This document shows positions 33,048 through 42,034 of a stretch of 64,000 nt of DNA, in pieces. Each line of letters begins with the position of its first letter. Within the stretch, counting starts at the first letter, position 1. The translations under genes were made by a program, and so were the position numbers. The stretch lies in assembly GCF_004785955.1 (NCBI RefSeq), contig NZ_ML214300.1, positions 62,001 through 126,000 on the forward strand. The letters are read 5' to 3'. The notes beneath the pieces were generated by a model, which saw only the letters and a program-made list of their open reading frames with translations, made no database searches and was not told where the DNA came from. Origin of the DNA: Halostella litorea. Lineage in GTDB: Archaea; Halobacteriota; Halobacteria; Halobacteriales; Natronoarchaeaceae.

Positions 33048-34922
33048 ATGACGGACGAGGAACCCACGGCCCCGGAGATACTCGACCGCGTCGCGGACGC
33101 CTTCTTCGCGCTCGACGACGCGTGGCGGTTCACCTACCTCAACGACCGCGCCAGGGAGCTGCTGGACCGCGACGGCGAGGGGCTGCGCGGGCGGGTCATC
33201 TGGGACGTGTTCCCCGAGACGGCCGACACGCCGTTCCCGAACCAGTTCCACCACGCGATGGACGAGGGCGAGGACGTCGCCTTCGAGACGTTCTACAACC
33301 CGATCGGGACGTGGTTCGAGGTGCGCGCGTACCCCTCCGACACCGGGCTGTCCGTCTACCTGCGGGACGTGTCCGAGCGCAAGCGCCGCGAGACGGAGGC
33401 GGACCAGCACGCCGCCATCGTGGAGGCGGTCCACGACGGCGTCGTCACGGTCAACGCCGACGACGAGATAGCGTACGTCAACCGCGCCGTCGAGGCCACG
33501 TTCGGCGTCCCGCGGGACCGCCTCGTCGGCACGCCCGTCGCGGCGCTCCACCGCGTCGCGACCATCGACGAGGGGAGCACGGCGGCGCTGGTCGACGCGC
33601 TGTCGGCGCTCCGGGCCGGCGAGGACGGCGAGCGCCGCGTCGAGGCGACGTTCGAGATGGCCGACGAGTCGACCCACGTCGGGGAGGTCCGGCTGGTCCG
33701 CATCCCGGGGACCGACGGCGGCGGCGTCGCCGGCGTGATCCGCGACGTGACCGACCGCCGCGAGTACGAGCGCGTCGTCACGTCGCTCCACGGCGTGACC
33801 CGCCAGCTGTACGAGGCCGACACCCCGGAGGAGGTGTGTGCGGTCACGGTCCACACCGCCTCGGAGCTGCTGGACATGCCAGTCAGCGGCGTCTGGCTGC
33901 TCGACGAGGAACGGGGCCACCTCGACCCCGTCGCGGCCACCGCCGGCGCACACGAGCTCATCGGCGGGCTGCCGCGGTTCGGCCGCAACGAGGGGCTGGT
34001 GTGGGAGGCCTACCACGGCGGCGAGTCGGCGCTGTACGACGACGTCCGGGCGGCGACCGACGTGTACAACCCGGACACGCCGATCAGAAGCGAGATCATC
34101 GCGCCGATCGGCGACCACGGCGTGTTGATGACCGGCGCGCGGACCGTCGGCGCGTTCGACGAGCGGGACCGCGAGCTGGCGGAGATACTCGCGGCCCAGG
34201 CCGAACTGGAACTGGACCGGGCCGAGCGCGAGCGGCTCCTCTCCGAGCGCGAGACGGCGATCACCCGGCAGTCCGAGCGCCTGACCGCCCTGCGGGAGCT
34301 GCTGGACGGGGAGGTCGGCGACGAGGTCGACGCCGCGCTGTCCGCAATAGAGGGGGCCGTCCTGGACCCGGAGCGGGCGGCCGAGGTTCAGTCCGCACTG
34401 GCCCGGGCCGACCGGCTCGTCGACGACGCCGCGGAGCTGTCGACGGCGCGGACGGCGCTCGGCCCGCGCACGACGGTAAACGTCGCCGACGCCATCGCGG
34501 CCGCGGGCGAGAACGTCGTCGACGACGAGACGGTCCCGGTCGCGGGGCTCTCGCTGACGGCCGACGACGACGCGACGCTCCGGGCGGACCGCGACCGGCT
34601 GGTGAAGCTGTTCGAGGCCCTGTTCCGCTGGTCGCCGGACGGCCGCCGGGCAGACGTCCGGGTCGGCCTGCTCGCGTCGGCCAAGGCCCGGTCGGTCGCC
34701 GACGGCGGGTACCCGTCGGGGTTCTTCGTGGAACGTGCGGACGCGTCGGCGGAGTGGGACGGGGAGCGCATAACCGACCCGACGACGGGGCCGGTTGGAC
34801 CGTCGATAGCGCGGGAGATAGCCCGCGCCCACGGCTGGGAGTTCTCGACGGCGACGACGCCGGCGGGGACGCTCCGGTTCGAGGTGTCGGGCGTGACGAC
34901 GCTCGACCCCGAGGTCACGTAG
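33048..34922 (+). CDS. PAS-PAS-GAF sensor with a degenerate histidine-kinase end
   Basis: A 624-residue cytoplasmic protein. PAS domains are at about 8-115 (FFALDDAWRFTYLNDRARELLDRD) and 118-238, GAF at about 250-390 and a helical hinge at 390-465. The end resembles a haloarchaeal histidine kinase but is degenerate. The position of the phospho-accepting histidine reads LRELLDGEVGDEVDAAL without His (416-430). The N-box reads EALFRWSPDG (523-532) without its Asn. The G1 DDGPG is replaced by ERADAS. Only the last AREIARAHGWEFS string is preserved. It looks catalytically dead. Its 3' end overlaps the convergent HalX gene by 8 bases. Confidence 0.8.
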   Translation: MTDEEPTAPEILDRVADAFFALDDAWRFTYLNDRARELLDRDGEGLRGRVIWDVFPETADTPFPNQFHHAMDEGEDVAFETFYNPIGTWFEVRAYPSDTGLSVYLRDVSERKRRETEADQHAAIVEAVHDGVVTVNADDEIAYVNRAVEATFGVPRDRLVGTPVAALHRVATIDEGSTAALVDALSALRAGEDGERRVEATFEMADESTHVGEVRLVRIPGTDGGGVAGVIRDVTDRREYERVVTSLHGVTRQLYEADTPEEVCAVTVHTASELLDMPVSGVWLLDEERGHLDPVAATAGAHELIGGLPRFGRNEGLVWEAYHGGESALYDDVRAATDVYNPDTPIRSEIIAPIGDHGVLMTGARTVGAFDERDRELAEILAAQAELELDRAERERLLSERETAITRQSERLTALRELLDGEVGDEVDAALSAIEGAVLDPERAAEVQSALARADRLVDDAAELSTARTALGPRTTVNVADAIAAAGENVVDDETVPVAGLSLTADDDATLRADRDRLVKLFEALFRWSPDGRRADVRVGLLASAKARSVADGGYPSGFFVERADASAEWDGERITDPTTGPVGPSIAREIARAHGWEFSTATTPAGTLRFEVSGVTTLDPEVT

Positions 34923-35493
34923 TGCCTTCCCGCGTGATGTCCCGGCAGGTGCGGCCGTAGGCGTCCGAGCCCGAGAGCTGGGCGACCGTGTCGTCGACCC
35001 GCTCGCGGAGGACGGCGATGCGGTCCTCCAGGCGGGCGTACTCCTCGCTCGCCCGGAGCTGGGCCTCGCTCTTCTCGGAGTCCAACAGGGCCCTCTTCGA
35101 GGCGAGCGCGAAGAACTCCTGGATCTGGGCATCGTACGTCGACCGGAGGAGCAACTGGTCGACCGTGTCGAGCAGGTCGTCGGGCGAGACGGGCTTGACG
35201 AGGTAGTCGTCGAACCCCATCTCGATGATCTCGAAGTCGGGTTCGATGGCGGTCACCATCGCCACCCGGCAGTCGAGGTTGCGCTCGCGGATCGCGTCCA
35301 GCACGCGGTCGCCGGAGATGCCCGGCATGCGGCGGTCCAGCAGGACGGCGTTGACGTCCCCGTCGATGGCGTCCAGCGCCTCCGTGCCGTCGTAGGCGGT
35401 CCGGACGGTGCAGTGGTCCGCCAGCCACGAGGAGTAGAGGTTGGCCAGGTCCGGCTCGTCCTCGACGACGAGGACGACGGGGTCCCCGCTCAT
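34915..35493 (-). CDS. HalX-type response regulator
   Basis: A 192-residue protein. Residues 1-120 are a receiver with acidic pocket EDE (11-13), phospho-acceptor D53 (VLLDRRMPG), T81 and K100 (LVKPVS). A HalX helical domain follows (about 122-170, FFALASKRALLDSEKSEAQLRASEEYARLEDRI). HalX proteins are haloarchaeal one-receiver regulators with unknown output. Its gene faces the pseudo-kinase gene, with their 3' ends overlapping; pairing of the two is suggested by position only, and the pseudo-kinase seems unable to phosphorylate it. Confidence 0.88.
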   Translation of the reverse strand: MSGDPVVLVVEDEPDLANLYSSWLADHCTVRTAYDGTEALDAIDGDVNAVLLDRRMPGISGDRVLDAIRERNLDCRVAMVTAIEPDFEIIEMGFDDYLVKPVSPDDLLDTVDQLLLRSTYDAQIQEFFALASKRALLDSEKSEAQLRASEEYARLEDRIAVLRERVDDTVAQLSGSDAYGRTCRDITREGTT

Positions 35494-35606
35494 GGCGACA
35501 TCGCTCCCCTCTCCCGGCGCATTATCTCAACGATGTCGGCCGCCGTATTTGAAGATGGCGACTGGTCGGAACGAGGGAGCACGGTGGTCGGCGAGGGCAA
35601 ACGCTA

Positions 35607-37745
35607 TCAGCCCATCTCCTCGGTGATCACGGACCGCAGGTCGGCGACGGCCCCGGCGTCGTACGTCAGGTCGCGGCCGCCGACGGAGAGCGAGAGTTCG
35701 CCGGCCGACGTGCCCTCGCCGACCGCGTGGACCGGCGCGACGCCGTCGAACGCCGCGCGGACGGCGTCGGCGTCGGTCGTCTGGACGACAGCGCGGCCGG
35801 GGCGCTCGTGAAACAGCGCGGCCGTCGGGTCGGCGTCGTCCGGCAGCGAGACGTCCAGTCCGGCCTCGGCGGTGACCATCTCGGCCAGCGCGACGGCGAG
35901 GCCGCCGTGGCTCACGTCGTGGACGGCGCGCGTCGCGTCGTCGTCGGCGACGGCCGCGAGCGCGGAGACGAACGCGCCCGGTTCGTCGGGGAGGGCGGGG
36001 AAGCGGTCGCTCCCGCCGAACTGAGCGAGGTACTCGGAGCCGCCGAGCGGGACCGACTCCCCGGAAAGCGCCGGGTCGCCGACGACGAGCAGGTCGCCCT
36101 CGGGGGCGGCCGCGGCGGGCGGCGCGTCGTACCCCGCCTTCGTCCCGGTCATCGCCAGCGTCGGCGTCGGCGGGATCGGCCCGGACGGCGAGTCGTTGTA
36201 CAGCGAGACGTTGCCGCCGACGACCGGCACGTCGAGCGCGGCGCACATGTCCGCGAGGCCGTCGACGATCCCCTTGAAGCCGCCGTACACGTCGGGCTTC
36301 TCGGGGTTGCCGCCGTTGAGGCAGTCGACGGCGGCGAGCGGCGTCGCGCCCTTCGCGGCGAGGTTGGTCGCGTTCTCCAGCGCGACGGCGCGGGCCCCGT
36401 CGTACGGCGCGGCGTCGGTCCAGTCGGGGTCCGCCCCGGCCGAGACGGCGAGGCCCGTCTCGGCCTCCCGGATCGCCAGCACCGCGGCGTCGTCGCCCGG
36501 CGGCACGCTCGTCCGGACGCCGACCTCGTGGTCGTACTGGCGGTACACCCACCGCTTCGAGGCGGCGTTCGGGCTGCCGACGACGGCCTCGAACGCCTCG
36601 GCGAGGTCGGCCTCGGGGAGGTCCGTCTCGGGCTGGCTCGGTTCCTCGCTCGGCAGGTCGTTCATCGGCGCGCCGTCCCCGAGGAACTCGGCGGGCGCGT
36701 CCACGACCGTTTCGCCTTCGAATTCACAGACGTAGTTCCCGTCGGTCACCTCGCCGATGACCGAGCAGCCCAGGTCGTACCGCTCGGCTATCTCGCGGAC
36801 GCGGTCGACGTCGTCGGGGGCGACCTCGTAGCACATCCGCTCCTGGGACTCCGCGAGCAGGATCTCCAACGCCGTCATGTTCGGCTCGCGCTGGTGGACG
36901 CGCTCCAGTTCGATGTGCGCGCCAAGCCCGCCCTTCGCGACGAGTTCGCTGGAGGCCCCGCCGAGGCCCGCCGCGCCGAGGTCGCGGGCCGACTCGACCA
37001 GCCCCTCGTCGACGAGCGCCTCGTTGGCCTCGATCAGCAGCTTCTCCGTGTACGGGTCGCCGACCTGCACCGCGGGGCGGTCCTCCGTCTCGGCGTCCTC
37101 CGAGAGGTCCTCGCTGGCAAAGGACGCGCCGCCGAGGCCGTCCCGGCCCGTCGCGTTGCCGACGAGGACGAGCTTGTTCCCCGGCTCCTGGGCCTCCGCG
37201 GTGACGAGGCGCTCGGGGTCGTCGACGAGGCCGACGCAGGCGACGTTGACCAGCGGGTTCCCCTCGTAGTCGTCGTGGAAGGCGACGCTGCCCGCCACGG
37301 TCGGGACGCCGATGGAGTTGCCGTAGTCGCCGATCCCCTCGACGACGCCGTCGAACAGGTAACGGGAGTGCTCGCGGTCGAAGTCCCCGAAGTACAGCGA
37401 GTCGGCCAGCGCGATGGGGTAGGCCCCCATCGACAGCGTGTCGCGGACGATGCCGCCGACGCCCGTCGCCGCGCCGTCGTACGGGTCGACGTAGGACGGG
37501 TGGTTGTGGCTCTCGACGCCCATGGTGACGTAGGTGTCCTCGTCCAGGGACACGACGGCGGCGTCGTCGCCGGGGCCGACCACGACCCGCTCGCCCTCGC
37601 TGTCGAACGCCGACAGCAGCGGGCGCGACGACCGATACGCGCAGTGTTCGCTCCAGAGGTTCTCGAACAGCGCTTCCTCCGCCCGCGTGGGGTCGCGCCC
37701 GAGTTCCTCGACGACGAGTTCGCGGTCCGAATCGGCGAGGCTCAT
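35607..37745 (-). CDS. purL: Phosphoribosylformylglycinamidine synthase subunit PurL
   Basis: A 712-residue enzyme of the small-PurL type: it converts FGAR, ATP and ammonia to FGAM in purine synthesis, and needs PurQ and PurS for ammonia. Seen: [53 protein letters not shown] (active-site His and Gly-rich loop), [14 protein letters not shown], then the second half with [26 protein letters not shown] and [16 protein letters not shown]. purQ and purS are not adjacent. Confidence 0.96.
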   Translation of the reverse strand: MSLADSDRELVVEELGRDPTRAEEALFENLWSEHCAYRSSRPLLSAFDSEGERVVVGPGDDAAVVSLDEDTYVTMGVESHNHPSYVDPYDGAATGVGGIVRDTLSMGAYPIALADSLYFGDFDREHSRYLFDGVVEGIGDYGNSIGVPTVAGSVAFHDDYEGNPLVNVACVGLVDDPERLVTAEAQEPGNKLVLVGNATGRDGLGGASFASEDLSEDAETEDRPAVQVGDPYTEKLLIEANEALVDEGLVESARDLGAAGLGGASSELVAKGGLGAHIELERVHQREPNMTALEILLAESQERMCYEVAPDDVDRVREIAERYDLGCSVIGEVTDGNYVCEFEGETVVDAPAEFLGDGAPMNDLPSEEPSQPETDLPEADLAEAFEAVVGSPNAASKRWVYRQYDHEVGVRTSVPPGDDAAVLAIREAETGLAVSAGADPDWTDAAPYDGARAVALENATNLAAKGATPLAAVDCLNGGNPEKPDVYGGFKGIVDGLADMCAALDVPVVGGNVSLYNDSPSGPIPPTPTLAMTGTKAGYDAPPAAAAPEGDLLVVGDPALSGESVPLGGSEYLAQFGGSDRFPALPDEPGAFVSALAAVADDDATRAVHDVSHGGLAVALAEMVTAEAGLDVSLPDDADPTAALFHERPGRAVVQTTDADAVRAAFDGVAPVHAVGEGTSAGELSLSVGGRDLTYDAGAVADLRSVITEEMG

Positions 37746-37905
37746 TCACCTCCCTGTTCAAACAGACCGAATAAGAGGCTTTCCATGTGCACGTTCGTGG
37801 TGGTCGACTGCCGCGTGGGCGACGCTGTCTCAGCGCGGCGGCGGCCGCGCGCGGGGGCGCTCCGAGACCGGGGCGCTTTTGCCACGGCCCCCCGAAGGCC
37901 GACTC

Positions 37906-38592
37906 GTGCTGTCGGCCGAACTCCACTGCCACTCGTCGCTGTCGTACGACGGCCGGGACCCGGTCGAACTCCTGCTGAAGCAGGCGGACGCGGTGGGACT
38001 CGACGCGCTCGCGGTCACCGACCACGACGAGATAGACGCGAGCCTCGACGCCGCCGAGCGCGCCGAGGAGTACGGCCTGGTCGGCATCCCCGGGATGGAG
38101 GTGTCGACCGCCGCCGGCCACGTGCTCGCGCTCGGCGTCGAGGAGCGCGTGCCCGAGGGCCTGCCGTACGGCGAGTCGCTCGACCGCATCCGCGACCTGG
38201 GCGGCATCGCCGTCGTCCCGCACCCGTTCCAGGAGTCCCGTCACGGCGTGCTGGCGAACATCTCGAAGGACGCGCTCGCCGAGGCCGACGCGATAGAGGT
38301 GTACAACTCGCGGCTCCTGACGGGCCGGGCGAACCGCCAGGCCGAGCGGTTCGCCCGCGACCGCGGGATGCCGATGACCGCCGGGAGCGACGCCCACATC
38401 AGCGAGATGGTCGGGCAGGCGGTCACGCGCATCGGCGCGGAGGAGCGAAGCGTCGACGCCATTCTGGACGCCATCCGCGAGGGCCGGACCACGGTCGAGG
38501 GCAAGCGGACGCCGTGGCACATCAGCTTCCGACAGGCCGCCGGCGGGGCGAAGCGACGCGTCAAGAACGGACTGTTCTCGCTGCTGCGATGA
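37906..38592 (+). CDS. PHP-domain metal-dependent phosphoesterase
   Basis: A 228-residue PHP-domain protein from GTG at 37906 (MLSAELHCHSSLSYDG). Metal ligands appear in HCHSS (H7, H9), TDHDE, GMEVST, HPF and GSDAH. PHP proteins hydrolyse phosphate esters such as histidinol phosphate or 3'-phosphoadenosine compounds; which one here is unclear, but the size fits the TrpH-like group. It ends with a basic tail (RRVKNGLFSLLR). Its stop overlaps the next gene (ATGA), so the two are coupled. Confidence 0.88.
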   Translation: MLSAELHCHSSLSYDGRDPVELLLKQADAVGLDALAVTDHDEIDASLDAAERAEEYGLVGIPGMEVSTAAGHVLALGVEERVPEGLPYGESLDRIRDLGGIAVVPHPFQESRHGVLANISKDALAEADAIEVYNSRLLTGRANRQAERFARDRGMPMTAGSDAHISEMVGQAVTRIGAEERSVDAILDAIREGRTTVEGKRTPWHISFRQAAGGAKRRVKNGLFSLLR

Positions 38593-39677
38593 CGCTGCGG
38601 GGCGCGACCGCTGACTCGGTCCGCCGCGCGCTCGACGAACCCGACCCGCTTCCGGGGACCCGCGGGTTCGCCGGCGCGGTCGACGGCCGCCTCGTCCGGG
38701 ACGTGCTGGGCCGCCAGCCCCTGTTCGTCGACGGCGGGGAGTGGGCGTTCTCGCCGGACGAACTGGCCGACCCGGAGCCGTTTCCCGCGGGGCACGTCCG
38801 GCCGGCGGACGGCGACGCAGAGCCCGTCTGGGAATTGCCGGACCCCGATCCCGTCACCGACGAGCGCGTCGCCGTCGCCGAGTTGCGGGAGGCGCTCGCG
38901 GCGGCGCTCGACGACGCGGCCGCCGAGGACGGGGCCGACGCCACGGCCGTCGCGTTCTCCGGCGGCGTCGACTCCGCGGTCGTCGCAAGTCGGCTCGACG
39001 CGCCGCTGTACGTCGCGGGCTTCCCGGACAGCCACGACGTCGAGGCCGCCCGGGACGCCGCCGACGCGATGGGGCGGGACCTGCACGTCGTGGAGCTGTC
39101 CGCGGCCGACGTGGAGCGGGCGGTTCCGGCGGTCGCCCGCGCGACGGGGCGGACGAACGCGATGGACGTGAGCATCGCGCTCCCGCTTTTCCTCGTCGCC
39201 GAGCGGGCGGCCGCCGACGGGTACGACCGGCTCGCCGTCGGGCAGGGTGCGGACGAACTGTTCGGCGGCTACGCCAAGGTGGCCCGCGCCCCGGAGGACC
39301 CCCGGGTCGCGGCCGACACGGTCCGCGGCGCGCGCCGGGAACTGCTCGGGACGCTCCCCGACCAGCTGGAGCGGGACGTGCTCGCGCTCCGGGCGGCGGG
39401 GGTCGAGCCGGTCGCGCCGATGCTCGACGACCGCGTGGTCCGGGCGGGCCTGTCGCTGCCCGGCGACGCGCTCGTCGACGACCGCGGCGAGCGAAAGCGG
39501 GCGCTCCGGCTGGCGGCCCGGGAGTTCGTCCCCGACAGGGTCGCGTTCCGGGAGAAGAAGGCGGTGCAGTACGGTAGCCTCGTCTCCCGCGAACTCGACC
39601 GGCTCGCCCGGCAGGCGGGGTTCAAGCGCCGGACCGACGACCACGTCTCGGCGTACGTCGCCTCGCGGGTCGAGTGA
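38589..39677 (+). CDS. Asparagine-synthetase-like protein lacking the glutaminase nucleophile
   Basis: A 362-residue protein. The synthetase domain is intact, with the ATP pyrophosphatase P-loop FSGGVDSAVVAS (about 120-131) and QGADELFGGYAKVAR. The N-terminal 100 residues hold only the second half of a class-II glutaminase domain (VRDVLGRQPLFV and FPAGHV); the Cys2 nucleophile and the first strands are gone. It therefore cannot make ammonia from glutamine and must take ammonia or another amine. It is coupled to the PHP gene, suggesting a joint role, perhaps modification of a phosphorylated metabolite or tRNA; this is inference. Confidence 0.82.
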   Translation: MTLRGATADSVRRALDEPDPLPGTRGFAGAVDGRLVRDVLGRQPLFVDGGEWAFSPDELADPEPFPAGHVRPADGDAEPVWELPDPDPVTDERVAVAELREALAAALDDAAAEDGADATAVAFSGGVDSAVVASRLDAPLYVAGFPDSHDVEAARDAADAMGRDLHVVELSAADVERAVPAVARATGRTNAMDVSIALPLFLVAERAAADGYDRLAVGQGADELFGGYAKVARAPEDPRVAADTVRGARRELLGTLPDQLERDVLALRAAGVEPVAPMLDDRVVRAGLSLPGDALVDDRGERKRALRLAAREFVPDRVAFREKKAVQYGSLVSRELDRLARQAGFKRRTDDHVSAYVASRVE

Positions 39678-39731
39678 GCGGTCCCGAACCCGGGGGTCCG
39701 CTTTTACGCGCTCGCGTGTTAGGGCGCTCGA

Positions 39732-41153
39732 ATGCGACGCTGGATCGCGGTCGTCGGCGCGCTGGCGCTGGTCGCGCTGGCCGCGCTCGGGGGGATATCG
39801 CTGTTCGCGCCGTTCACGACGGACGACGTCAGCCCGCAGCGCGACCCCGCGCCGGAGCTCGTCTCGCCCAACGGGAGCGAGAGCGGCTTCTACCCCTACC
39901 TGAACTCGCGGCCGCGGTTCACCCAGCGGAGCCCGATAAACGTCGTCGTCATCGGCAACACCTCGGAGGTCGCCCGGATCATGCAGGAGGAGACGGCGAC
40001 CCAGTGGAACGAGACCGCCGAGGACGAGCGGGACCTCGGCGGGCGGCCGCTGGTCGAGGGGGAAAACGAGACGCTCCGGAACGGCACCGTCGTCAACGAG
40101 TCGGTGGCCGAGAACGGAACAATAGTCGCCAACGACACGGACGGGAACGTCACGCCGGTCGGGAACGCCACGGCCGCGGACAACGCCACGAACGCCTCCG
40201 GGAACCGCTCGTTCCTGGAGGACATCAGCCCGACGACCGCGTGGGACCGGACCACGGGCGCGACGCGGTGGGCGTATCTGGACCCCGGCGGTGACGGCGA
40301 CGGCAAGTGGGTCACCGAGACGACGCAGTTCCACCACGGCGACTACTACGGCTCGCGGGTCCACGTCCGCATGTACGAGAGCCCCAACGCGAGCGAGCAG
40401 TGGGTGGTCATGCAGGCCCACAAGGAGCACTTCGACTGGTTCACGCTGCGCCACCGCGTCGACAGCTCCGAGCAGGCCCAGTCGTACGTCGAGCAGGAGT
40501 TCATGGGCCAGCCGTTCGTCGAGGAGGAGGGCGTCTACCGGATCTACCTCGACAACGGCGGCCCCTCGGACTCCGACGGCTGGGCGACGGTGATCGAACT
40601 GGCGTACCTCCTCCCGGTCGCGTTCGGCCTCGTCCAGTTCGGCGTCGGGCGGAGCGTCCGGTCGCGGCTGGACGGGGTCGACCTGGAGCGGTTCGACGCC
40701 GTCCGGGCGCGGACGACGATGCGCCACCTGCTGCTCGGGCTCGTCATCGTCGTCCTCCTGCTCGGCGTGCGCTTCGGCGGGGTGTACCTCGAACGCAACG
40801 CGCCGATGCTGTCGATGTACGCCATCGCCGCGCTGCTGTACCCGGTGATGGCGCTCGGCCTCCCGGCCGCCACGTACCTCGTCGCGTCCGGGCTCGACCG
40901 TCAGTTCGACGCGGCGGTGACGGCCTCGGTCGCGCTCTCGGTCGCCATCTGGCTCGACTACGCCTACCTCGGCATCGGGACGCTCCCGGTCGAGGTGGTG
41001 CTCCAGCGGGTCGTCGTCATCCTCTCGCTGGGCCTCATCGCTGGCGGCGCGGCCCGGGATGCGGCCGCGGGGTCCCGGTGGAACGCGATGGAAGTGGGCG
41101 GCGGCGCGCTCTGGGTACTCGTGCTCGTCGGCACGCTGCTGGGGTACCTCTGA
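39732..41153 (+). CDS. Membrane glycoprotein with outer domain, unknown function
   Basis: A 473-residue protein. One N-terminal helix (4-25) anchors an outer domain (about 30-285) dense with N-x-S/T sequons, around a dozen between 45 and 160, so it is likely N-glycosylated outside the cell. From about residue 290 to the end there are five or six hydrophobic segments. No catalytic motif is recognised. The layout (outer domain then helix bundle) is seen in haloarchaeal surface or S-layer-linked proteins. Confidence 0.65.
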   Translation: MRRWIAVVGALALVALAALGGISLFAPFTTDDVSPQRDPAPELVSPNGSESGFYPYLNSRPRFTQRSPINVVVIGNTSEVARIMQEETATQWNETAEDERDLGGRPLVEGENETLRNGTVVNESVAENGTIVANDTDGNVTPVGNATAADNATNASGNRSFLEDISPTTAWDRTTGATRWAYLDPGGDGDGKWVTETTQFHHGDYYGSRVHVRMYESPNASEQWVVMQAHKEHFDWFTLRHRVDSSEQAQSYVEQEFMGQPFVEEEGVYRIYLDNGGPSDSDGWATVIELAYLLPVAFGLVQFGVGRSVRSRLDGVDLERFDAVRARTTMRHLLLGLVIVVLLLGVRFGGVYLERNAPMLSMYAIAALLYPVMALGLPAATYLVASGLDRQFDAAVTASVALSVAIWLDYAYLGIGTLPVEVVLQRVVVILSLGLIAGGAARDAAAGSRWNAMEVGGGALWVLVLVGTLLGYL

Positions 41154-41168
41154 CGCAGCGGAAACCCG

Positions 41169-41423
41169 TCAGGACCGCAGCCGCCACCGGACGACCAGCC
41201 CGACGGCCGCGACCGTCGCCAGCGTCACCAGCCCGCTTATCAGCGACCCGACGACGTTCGCGCCGCCGGCGGCCGCGGTGACGGTCCCGGCGCCGCCGGC
41301 GACCGCCGCGCCCCCGACGACGGTGCCGACGCCGACACAGCAGAGGCTCGCGAGCCCCGCGACGCCGAGGTACGCGGGGAGGGTCCGGCCGCCGTCGGAG
41401 TCGTCCTCGTCGCCTTCGGCCAT
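41169..41423 (-). CDS. Small Gly/Ala-rich membrane protein
   Basis: An 84-residue protein from MAEGDEDDSDGG. An acidic start is followed by two hydrophobic segments (about 16-47 and 52-78), with a Cys pair (LCCVGVG) in the first and Gly/Ala throughout, then a basic end (VRWRLRS). No family is recognised. An upstream in-frame start would add seven residues. Confidence 0.6.
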   Translation of the reverse strand: MAEGDEDDSDGGRTLPAYLGVAGLASLCCVGVGTVVGGAAVAGGAGTVTAAAGGANVVGSLISGLVTLATVAAVGLVVRWRLRS

Positions 41424-41502
41424 CCGTCCGGTAGCCGTTCGCACCGCCCCGGCATATGGCTTCGGCAGGCGCGCGGTCCCGTTGGCCCGCGGGACATCCG
41501 GA

Positions 41503-41982
41503 TCAGCCGTCCGCCCGCTCGTCGACGGCGGCGATCGCGCGCCGGCCGATCTCGGCCACGTCGGGGTCGAGTTCGTCGCTTTCGCGCAGGTCCGCCGGCG
41601 TGAACCACTCCCACGCCGCGGCGGCCGCCTCGCCGTCCGCCGGCGCGAGGTCCCGGGAGTCGGCCTCGGCGTAGTAGACGAGGTCGACGTGCTGGTGGCC
41701 GACCTCGCCGCCGTGGACGTTCACGTCGGCCAGCAGCACGTGTTCGGGCTGGGGGAGCGACTCGACGGTCGGCGAGCCGATGTCGTTGGTCTCCGCCCGG
41801 AGCGTCACGTCCAGCCCCGTCTCCTCGCGGACTTCGCGGACGGCCGCCTCGTGGGGCACCTCGCCGCGGTCGACGTGGCCGCCCGGCGGGAGCCACTTGC
41901 CGATGCGGTCGTGCTCGTGGAGGACGGTCGCGCCGCTCTCGACGACGTACGTCGTCGCGGTGAAATGTCGGGTGGTCTCCAT
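41503..41982 (-). CDS. Nudix hydrolase
   Basis: A 159-residue protein with a complete Nudix box: GGHVDRGEVPHEAAVREVREETGLDV (about 34-59), matching G-x5-E-x7-REU-x-EE-x-GU. Nudix enzymes cut nucleoside diphosphates linked to another group; the substrate cannot be read. Length and a simple alpha/beta fold suggest a housecleaning type. It is one gene of a minus-strand series with TFB, but 52 bases from it. Confidence 0.9.
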   Translation of the reverse strand: METTRHFTATTYVVESGATVLHEHDRIGKWLPPGGHVDRGEVPHEAAVREVREETGLDVTLRAETNDIGSPTVESLPQPEHVLLADVNVHGGEVGHQHVDLVYYAEADSRDLAPADGEAAAAAWEWFTPADLRESDELDPDVAEIGRRAIAAVDERADG

Positions 41983-42034
41983 ACGCCGTCAGAGCGACGG
42001 CGGGGGCTTGTACGTGTTGTTCCGGAGCCCGGCG

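Noticed and set aside
37782-37905. A short frame beginning MCTFVVVDCRVGD between purL and the PHP gene
   Set aside because: After about 15 residues it turns into Arg/Ala-rich noise and continues only as the wrong frame through the PHP gene; no independent support.
35727-39677. A 1316-residue plus-strand frame and other very long frames antisense to real genes
   Set aside because: It runs opposite purL, and its last part is the true asparagine-synthetase-like gene in phase. Long antisense frames are expected from GC-rich third positions; the sense proteins have clear families.
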